Assembly (NCBI GenBank): GCA_019633425.1
Contig: WSUB01000375.1
Location: forward strand, 1 to 15,770
Origin: Tulasnella sp. 424
Taxonomy: Eukaryota; Basidiomycota; Agaricomycetes; Cantharellales; Tulasnellaceae
Direction of reading: 5' to 3'
Length of the DNA stretch: 15,770 bases
Shown: piece by piece, positions 8,576 through 15,770 of the stretch
Layout: every line of letters begins with the position of its first letter
How positions within the stretch are numbered: position 1 is the first letter of the stretch
Program-made: the position numbers and the translations under genes
Notes under the pieces: generated by a model
What the model was told of the DNA's origin: nothing
Seen by the model: the letters and a program-made list of their open reading frames with translations, nothing else
The model's database searches: none

Positions 8576-9747
8576 AAGAATCAAGTGACATCCCCCCCCC
8601 TTTTGCTCTCGCGTGCCTTTCCGCCGCTTCGCACTCAGTTGTAAATCCGATCCGGCTCACCATACAAGGAATGGAATACTTTTGACATTATAGAATCGCG
8701 CCATCGATGGCAAACGGAAGTGGGAGGGGATTGACCAGGTCAATCTTGGTTCGGAGTGCCTTCCAAGGGTGAGCGATGCTGTGCAACCAGACTTCCTACG
8801 TTCTGTAAAACATCAGACTTCTATGCCTCCCTCTCTAGGAGAAGGAGAAGGAACTCGGACTTAAACCAGCTGTTGGAAGTTCAATAGGCCACTGTTGGGA
8901 GACGGTCGTTGGCATTCAAGGAAGAGTACCTGACTGCTGTTCCAGATTGAAATCCAATGCTGGTAAGTATCGTGCTTTGCCTAGCTGGAAACGTTAGTAG
9001 ATTGAATTTGCAATGTTTGGGTGTCTCAAGACTTTTGCTTTTGGCCTCGCGCATGTGGCACGCTAGTAGATGGGTTGTAGGGCGATTGCGAACCTCTCAC
9101 CTCTGATGGGACAGCACCTGCAGCGACAAACACCTAAAGCGTTGAAACCCCACTTTTGATTAGTAGCGCACAAAGTGTCATGTTGTAAAGGCCTACTGTT
9201 TTTAAAAAAACCGGGGGGAAGTATCAAAGCACCGAAGTCACGCGTGCCTGTACACATATATACGTCTACAGAATACTTCCATCAAAACGCCGTCTGACGG
9301 ACCTTTCCACGACGATAAATAAATTTGATTCAACCAAATAACGATGTAGTAGAATTGTATTGTATTGTACACGAGCTAGAGGCATCATAGATAGCGAAAA
9401 TACGTTGGGGGGGTTTTTGTTGCGTGGATAAAGCCCAAAAGAAGCAGCAGTCCATACAGTCACTATTTACGCTAAGAGACAAGGGAGAAGAAGACACAAG
9501 ACACAAATATATGCAGGGGCAATGCTAGTGAATGCTGAGGAGAACGTAACTGGAGCTGGGACGTTGCTGTTGTTCAGGTGTAGATGAAACGCCCACTATG
9601 AGCACTGCATGCAATGCCACAGCTTCTCCAAAGCCACCTCTCTGCCCCATGAGAGATCCTGCGACGTAATTACGCGTCAAAAACACGTCATAGTCGGCTA
9701 TAATTCGCTCGCTTCAACTGCAGGACACGGAACCGACCAAAAGCAGT

Positions 9748-9759
9748 CATCACGTGATG
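9748..9759. promoter_or_regulatory. CACGTG-centred 12-bp palindrome upstream of the giant gene
   Basis: CATCACGTGATG is perfectly palindromic and centred on CACGTG, the core recognised by bHLH and related dimeric factors in fungi. It lies about 160 bp upstream of the proposed ATG at 9918. A second CACGTG occurs at 6239-6244 in the divergent promoter. Function is inferred from motif and position only. Confidence 0.4.
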
Positions 9760-9917
9760 TTGCCTGCCCGCCGAAACTGTCTAAGTCCCGTCCACCATCA
9801 CCTACGCCCTCGACCACGACGCTGGCACACCATTCCTCCCTATCCCTCCTCTACCCAGAACTCGGCTATCCTCGACTTCTACAGAATTGTGTTCTGCTAT
9901 CAGTGTAGCTCAGAACA

Positions 9918-12900
9918 ATGCGCCCAGGTACGTTTCTCACCTGAAATGTAATTTGGACTGAGCTAACTTACTCGCTGTCACTGCTGGCGGTTCGTGGTGT
10001 TTAGAGACGGTGCTTGTCCTTAGCGGCACTCGCCCTGAGGGTGTAGCAAAAGCGCTAACTCAGCGTCTAGGCCCGAATTCCCACAATGCTGAAGCAATAC
10101 TCGACGATCTTGTCGCCAACCACGCCCTCGACAGGCTCGCGCCGGTCATTCCTTACCTCTCCCCCGAACACATCCTCGCCTTTGTTCCGTTCGCACCCTT
10201 TCAGTCTTTCATCAGCCAGCACCATGCCATACTCTCGTCCGACCTCATTTCGACGCTCATATTCAGTGGGGCGGCGCCTGTTATTCAGGGTTTACCGCCC
10301 GCCCGGGTTGCTGACGCGCTGTCCCAGACGTGCGAGGACCTTGCCGATGTCCTGGGTCTGATTTCACCCCTCGAGTTGCCGACGGACTCTGAAACCGCGA
10401 TCCTCTCGGAATTCGAACAACGCACGACGAACGCATCGACGACCGACAGACCCTTACCACAAGCCACATCCGCCCCGCTCTCAGCGTCGACCTCCCCAAC
10501 ACCAAACCAACCCATTGCTCCACTGATCCCAACCACGTTACCCCCCGGCTCAGCAGCCACAGCAGGCGTTCAAGTGCCTCAACTACCTCCGCAAGTGCCG
10601 GCAGCGGCCACGGGACGATCAGTATACCAAGCCCCAGCAACCTCAATCCCGACTGTTACCCCACCGGTTATCCCGCCAACCCGACCTGCTGCCCCACCAA
10701 ACTCCCCCAATTTACCGACTGGCTCAGCAGCAACAGTCGGCCTTGGAGAGCCGGAAGGACCTCATATGCCTCCGCGTGCGTCCCCTCCAAAGCAACCTCA
10801 AATTCCACCACGTCCATCCCCCGCTGTCCAAACAACGGCAACTTCACGCCAAGATCCACCTGTTCAGATCGACAACGCGCTGACTCAGCGTCAGACTCGA
10901 CGCCGCAGCCTTCGGCAATCTTCCTCTAACAGCTTGGCGTCCGATCCGGACAATGTTCAGCCCTCCAGCGGAGAGGAAAGCGAGTCGTCGTACGCTCCTT
11001 CACGCGCCGATATGCGCACCCCTCAGCCAGAGCCAACAAGCAACCCGCAGCCGAATACGGGCGATCCTTCCTCTTCGTGGACCGGTGTGCCACCGCCTCT
11101 GTCTGCTGCGCCACCGTCTAGCGATCCCGACACCGGTGACGAAGAAACCGACGACGAAGAAGCCGACGACGAAGAAGCCGACGATGAAGAAGCCGACGAT
11201 GAAGATCTTTATACAGGAACCGATATCCTATCACCGACGGCATTTTACAAGCGATATGAAACATATATCAACAAGGAATATTGGAAGCTTCTCGAGTCCC
11301 ACCGATGCTCCTACTCCGACATAGAAGAAGATCGGTCTAAGTGGCCTGCTGCGCTCAAGAAACACTCCCATACCAACGCCAATCGGGTAGACCTCCCTCC
11401 CGTTCTGGATCCTGCCGTTGAGGACCTACGCAAAAGTCGTAAGTCGTTTTCAATGGTCCAGCGTTTTCTCTTGCTGAGACAGCGATCCTGCCGGTTTCAG
11501 AGTGGGGGGGGAAGTACGACCGGATCCTAACCGTCGAGAAGAAACGGTTCCTCGCACTTCCCAACGTGATCAAGTCGTGTGCTGGCCAAGTCAACTCTGC
11601 ACGATCCAAGGGCGATATTTATATGCGCCGCTTCTGGGCCATTTACATGCCCGTCAATTGCAGCATTACGGACCGGGACAAGCTCCAGGAGGCCAACGCA
11701 GAACTGATCGACTTCACGCTTCAACGCTTTCAACACCTATCCCTCGAGACGGACGATACCAAGGCTGCTAGGGCCTGGATACAGGTAGGCAAACCTTATC
11801 TTCACGTAGAGAGCCCCAAGGCGCTGACAAATATCTAGCCGATTCGAGGTGCCCTCAACACATTCAAGAACCGCATCGAAAAAGAAATGGAGAAGGCACC
11901 AGCAGAGCCCAAGGTCAAGCAGGTCCACGTGCAGCGCGCCTTGAGTTTCGTCGCCGGAGAACTCCGCCGCTCGGGTGCCCCCAACCTTTGGGCAAAAGGA
12001 GCTGGCGCCTCAGATGTGACCAAGGAGGTTGCTGATCGTTTGACGGCATTTGCACAGGAGAAAGGGCTTGATGTAGATCATCGGGAAGTGAAGGCCAAAC
12101 GACTTGGGTTTCGATCCAGTGCCATCACTAAGCTATTTCAACTTCAACCCAAGGATGTTCAGCAGGAATATGAAGGAAAGGCACAGGATCCATCGATGAG
12201 CAGGTAGGATTTGGTAGCCTTGTGATCGCTTCAGTTTTTGACAACTGCTTTCTTCCCTAGCGCGGAGTTTGCCGATGCCTCAGCACCAATGGCTCGAAGT
12301 TTTCTTGACGCTGTTGCGGAAGAAACTGGCGCAGTAGCCTTATTGGCCTATGCTGTTAAAACAAGCGAAGGGCCGATCCTCGTCGTGTAAGCTGTTCCAT
12401 TCCGTCGCTGAACATCCTATTAAGGGGGATATTGTAAAGTTCGCAGCACGGCGACGAGCTCAAGGACCGATCGTTCCTGCAATCAAAAGGATCTAATTTC
12501 CTTCAGCCATTTTTTGAAGCTGCCTCTGACGTCTTTTCGGGTAAGCCCCATTTTGTCCGTTGGATATGTGACTTTTGGCCTGACGATTCCCAGTTGAGCT
12601 GGGCGAGCTGAGCTTGGTCACAGCGGATTCTGCTGTCCCAACGGACGGTGTCAATCACCCATGGACGACGAATAAGAGCTCTCTTCTCTCGGCTCCAAAG
12701 TTCAAGGTACCCGTCACCGCAGAGAACATGGTGTACAATGCCAATCTCCTCAAACAGTCTATCCTTAAGGCAATCCGTGAGTTTTTCGTGTTCACCTTTC
12801 CATTTTCGCGTTCCTAACTACATGTCTTGACAGGAAATTACTCCGGGGTTTTCCCGTCGTTCTCCACAGTCATCAGCAGCCCCGGCACTTATATTGTCGA

Positions 12901-15770
12901 AGGAACTTGCCCAACGTTTTTGGTGGACCCTCCAGCGATGCCACAGCCGATGCTCAATCTCTGGGTTACACATTGGCTTAAATCCGCTGACCCGGATTCT
13001 GACCTATCGGCTGAGGAACGGCTCCGGTTCTCTGGCCAGGCAGTGTACGACCTTGTCCCTCCTTTACGGGATCTGGCGGAGGATGCCCTCGACGATGTTG
13101 ACGAAGAATACTCCCCTCCCCGGCAAGCCAAGGCGGCGGTGAAGAAAGGCCCTCCCCGGACCAGTAAGAAGAAAGGCTCGTCCCGGAGCACCAAGAAGAA
13201 TGTAGCTGGTGGTCAGGCTCCGAAGTCACGCCAACTCCCCACTCGGGAGGTTTTTGTCGAAATCCCCCCTTCACAAGTCGACCTCACGCAATATTCCCGA
13301 TTCCAGCCCACACCTCGCCGACGTCATCCCTCAGCAACTCCAGACCCAGCAACGGTGTCCACATCAGGTCCCGGCGCAACGGCAGATACTCCAACAGAGC
13401 CTGAGCATCCGCAGGAAATGGCCAGTAACCCAGTCTCTGCTGAGGGCCATCCCGCTGCTGGCACACCAGCCACTCCACCGCACAATCACCGTCGTGCTGC
13501 GACACCGTATATCGAATCTCCGCCCTCTCCTCCTCATTCCTCATCCGGTCCAATGGAAATCGATCCCCCCGTTGAAGCTCCAACGCCTCAAGTACCTCAG
13601 CGTGAGCTGGCACCCAAGGCCAGTCTCTTGGTCCCCTATTCCTCGGATCACGAGTCTTCCCCAATAGGCTCACAGGCTTCCAATGCTTCCAGCCGTCCTC
13701 TTCTCGGCAGTGGTGCCAACCACGGCGAGGATCCTGCGAGAGCTTCGTCACAAGACGCCCCTAACGCCGGAGAAGAGGAAGCCGCTGTACCAGACAATGA
13801 CACCGCTGTACCACCGGAAAGTACCTTGAGCGACGGAGAGAATGACGTTGCTGTACCAAACACTGCTGTGCCGCCGACGGAGACCTTTAATAACGGAGAA
13901 CAGGACACCGCTATCATGGACACCGCTGTGCCACCGGAAACTTCCGATGTACCATCACGTCCTCGAAAATACGCTCCGCCACGCCGAGTTGATCCAGCAG
14001 TTCGTCAAAGTCGTCAAGCACAAGTTGCTTTCAGAACCTCCATCCAGTATGAGTTCAAGGATACCGTAACTAAACAAGAAATCAAGGAAAGGGTGGCTGC
14101 TTGGGCCGCACAGATTGGTCGCCATATCACCGATGTAAGCCGTCATTCCTTTTCACTTTGTTGCCTATATTTCAGTGCTAAATGCTTTGTAAAGTTCGGT
14201 CGATTCATGCGGGAAGTGACGGCTGCCGGGCTCTGGGGAATTACACATAGCGACGGGTCTCTCCGATCGCTGGCCCCCCTTATGGAAGCCGCGGCGGTGC
14301 TGGAATGGTATGCTGCCTGCAAACCGTTGCCTGAGCAGGGCACAATAAAAGCCGTACGTTATTCTTTTTCGACTTTCCTCTTGAGCTTACAGTCTGACAA
14401 TGATTCGCTACAGGGACGCCGTCGATTGAGCATTCCTTGGGCAAACATCGCCCAGACGTCCCCACCTTCCCGTCTTTTCACCATCCTCCACAGTACTGGC
14501 GATAGTGTCCCACTTCTTTCCTTTCTTTTGTCAAAGGAGGGTGGATGGTCCATAAGCGACATGGCACAGTTTGCCCACGGAATCATCGGTTCGGTTTCAA
14601 GCGCCCTCGCTGGCTCAGTGGCACCCTTTGAAAACATTTTCCATTCCTGTCTCGATCCCATTCCAATTGGCCGCTCTCTTATTCTTTTGCGGCAGTCCCG
14701 CTCGCTTTTCAAGTCTGCCCCGGGCTACAACGGCCCAACCGAACAGCTCATCGACTCCGTCACTGACAAAGCAATATTTATCTTCAATGGGCTGGCACTC
14801 GTCCAATTCCTTTATCACTCAGTCTTCGCCACAGTGATGAGTGCCGGTTCCGCTTTTCCCGCAACCTCCCCTCAAGGACTGCTGTGGCAGCGCTACCGCG
14901 AATGTATGCTTTGCGTCATCGAAAGCGTTGCTCGTGCACTATCCGCTCTTCGTTCTGATGTAAGTCAATGTTTACCGCTTTCAGAGTGAGGGTCTAACTA
15001 CTTTATCTGCAGTTCTTTTCGTCAACGTTACCCTCCAAACTCCCCCCAACGCTTGTGACACTGGCCCAGACCATCGCGCAGCAGCCAAACTGGTGGTCCA
15101 AGTTCTCCGGCACCGAGACCGTAAAGCCCAAGGCACTGTCGTTCACCTCGAAGAGCAATGTGTATTCCAATAAACTCCCGCAGTGGGGTACCAAGCTCCA
15201 CCCGTTCGAATGGCTTGCTCTGACGGGTATGGATCGCGCGTCAGTAGGCATTATGCTTTCTGTTGCAGTGATGCAGATTACCAAATCAGGCGAGCTAGAT
15301 GAACGGGCTGCCATGGAACAATGCGCAGGGCTCCTTTTGCATATTCAGTACATTGCAAGGTTCTGTACCTTTCATGAAGCCGAGGCCGACGGCGGTCCTG
15401 TTTTATCCCCCATCACGGTCTTGGATACAGCTGCCGACGAATGGCCGGGGAACTCGAGGTGGGCCACCACACGGACCGATGCCACAGCAGTTCCTCTCGA
15501 GCCTGAGTCTGTGGAGGATTTGCCGTCCATCACTTTCTCAATTGACCACCAGTCTGCTGAGGAGCTGCTCGCTGCGCACACCGACGGCTCAGTCAAGATT
15601 CTATCACCACAGAAAAGACGCGCTGGCTTCACTGTTTCTCCCCATCCCTCATCCCCATCTCCTTTCCGGGGTCCCTCTTCAAGGCCCACTGCTCAACTGC
15701 CCAGCCCACCTGGAGAAGGTATTCCATCCACGACCACTATTGTACCAGCAGTCACCGCTGTGCCACCAGT
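9918..15770 (+). CDS. Giant multi-exon protein of unknown function, partial (more than 1,760 aa, open at the window end)
   Basis: I do not recognise this family. Proposed exons: 9918-9927, 10005-11438, 11483-11784, 11839-12203, 12261-12386, 12440-12540, 12594-12776, 12834-14134, 14195-14353, 14414-14959 and 15013 to the end; phases agree throughout. The start ATG (MRPETVLVLSG after splicing) has A at -3. Residues about 1-140 are probably helical (for example AEAILDDLVANHALDRLAPV). About 145-380 is Pro/Ser/Thr-rich and likely disordered, followed by four DEEAD-type acidic units (381-404). A folded-looking block runs to about 930, including RRFWAIYMP, WAKGAGASDVTKEVADRL and GPILVVSQHGDELKD. A Lys-rich patch (about 940-965), a long disordered Pro-rich region and TAVPP repeats (about 1157-1210) follow. 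A further predicted globular part (about 1240-1620) ends in another Ser/Pro-rich tail where TAVPP returns. Introns at 14135-14194 and 14354-14413 are in frame and were placed by splice signals. The acceptors at 12439 and 14194 are AAG, less usual. A possible 42-nt intron at 15227-15268 is in frame and was kept as coding. No membrane segment or signal peptide was seen. Whether it belongs to the transposon is unknown. Confidence 0.75.
11137..11206 (+). repeat. 15-bp coding minisatellite, four units of DEEAD type
   Basis: The unit GACGAAGAAGCCGAC (first copy with ACC in place of GCC, later copies with GAT for GAC) repeats four times and is followed by a partial unit. It encodes DEETD-DEEAD-DEEAD-DEEAD within the giant protein. 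Being a multiple of three, it can change length without breaking the frame. Confidence 0.9.
13781..13944 (+). repeat. Irregular TAVPP-encoding repeat in the giant gene
   Basis: Motifs of the form GACACCGCTGTACCACCGGA recur near 13799, 13842 (shorter), 13860 and 13920. They give AVPDND-TAVPPES, VAVPN-TAVPPTE and TAVPPETS, separated by acidic Ser/Asn-rich spacers (DGEND, NGEQD). The same motif reappears at 15751-15770 as VTAVPPV, right at the window edge, so the array may resume beyond it. Confidence 0.8.

Larger units (their letters stand above)
8444..9917. other. Gene-free interval between the TET/JBP gene and the giant gene
   Basis: I see no convincing gene on either strand. The interval begins with a T-rich stretch (8450-8545) that is probably the 3' untranslated region of the dioxygenase gene. 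It then holds telomere-like repeats (8561-8575), a run of nine C (8592-8600), a run of seven A next to a run of six G near 9205-9218, an AATAAA at 9318-9323, three TTGTA units (9355-9369), a seven-G run near 9405 and an E-box palindrome (9748-9759). A pyrimidine-rich tract at about 9830-9895 is likely the core promoter region of the giant gene. A transposon end could lie here. Confidence 0.55.

Noticed and set aside
291..9616. Shared TGCATGCAATG at 291-301 and 9606-9616, considered as transposon end repeat
   Set aside because: The copies are in direct, not inverted, orientation, and several dozen 11-base matches are expected by chance in a window this size.
684..9674. ATGTAATTACAT (684-695) and CGTAATTACG (9665-9674) as paired element termini
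   Set aside because: Both are short palindromes sharing only a TAATTA core; the flanking bases do not match and no target duplication was found.
9609..9908. 99-codon open frame upstream of the giant gene
   Set aside because: Its composition is not protein-like, it ends just before the better start at 9918, and it overlaps a pyrimidine-rich promoter tract.
15227..15268. 42-nt intron in the last visible exon of the giant gene
   Set aside because: The segment is in frame, stop-free and protein-like (TGMDRASVGIMLSVAVM), and 42 nt is short for an intron here, so it was kept as coding.

Overview
The window looks like nuclear DNA of a mushroom-type fungus (Basidiomycota, probably Agaricomycetes). 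Genes are cut by many short introns (about 42-77 nt, usually GTRNGT donors and CTRAY branch sites). The gene families, a KDZ-type transposase with a CxC2 cysteine cluster and a fungal TET/JBP-type dioxygenase, are characteristic of that group. All gene models below were spliced by hand by matching splice signals, reading phase and family motifs. No alignment or database search was run.

Layout: 1-916 is a gene-free, strongly CpG-poor, G-rich flank with a degenerate direct repeat. 917-5089 (minus) is a nine-exon KDZ transposase gene that splices into an uninterrupted frame of about 1,243 residues. 5160-6160 (minus) is a small three-exon gene resembling Ulp1/C48 (SUMO-protease-like) peptidases but apparently lacking the catalytic His and Cys; it ends only 70 bp before the transposase start codon. 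6161-6633 is a divergent promoter region with an imperfect inverted repeat. 6634-8443 (plus) is a five-exon TET/JBP-family 2-oxoglutarate/Fe(II) dioxygenase with its iron and 2OG ligands present. 8444-9917 is gene-free, with two and a half telomere-like repeats and several homopolymer runs. 9918 to the window end (plus) is a very long multi-exon gene (more than 1,760 codons, still open at the edge) of unknown function, with Pro-rich, acidic and TAVPP-type repeats.

Interpretation: 917-8443 is best read as a KDZ DNA transposon carrying its transposase, a Ulp1-like accessory gene and a divergently transcribed TET/JBP gene. Linkage of TET/JBP genes with KDZ transposases in basidiomycetes is established knowledge. 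The likely logic is that the dioxygenase oxidises 5-methylcytosine on the element and so counters host silencing, while the transposase moves the element. The Ulp1-like protein and the giant neighbour are the less explained parts. Element ends (terminal inverted repeats, target duplication) could not be located, so whether the giant gene belongs to the element is open.
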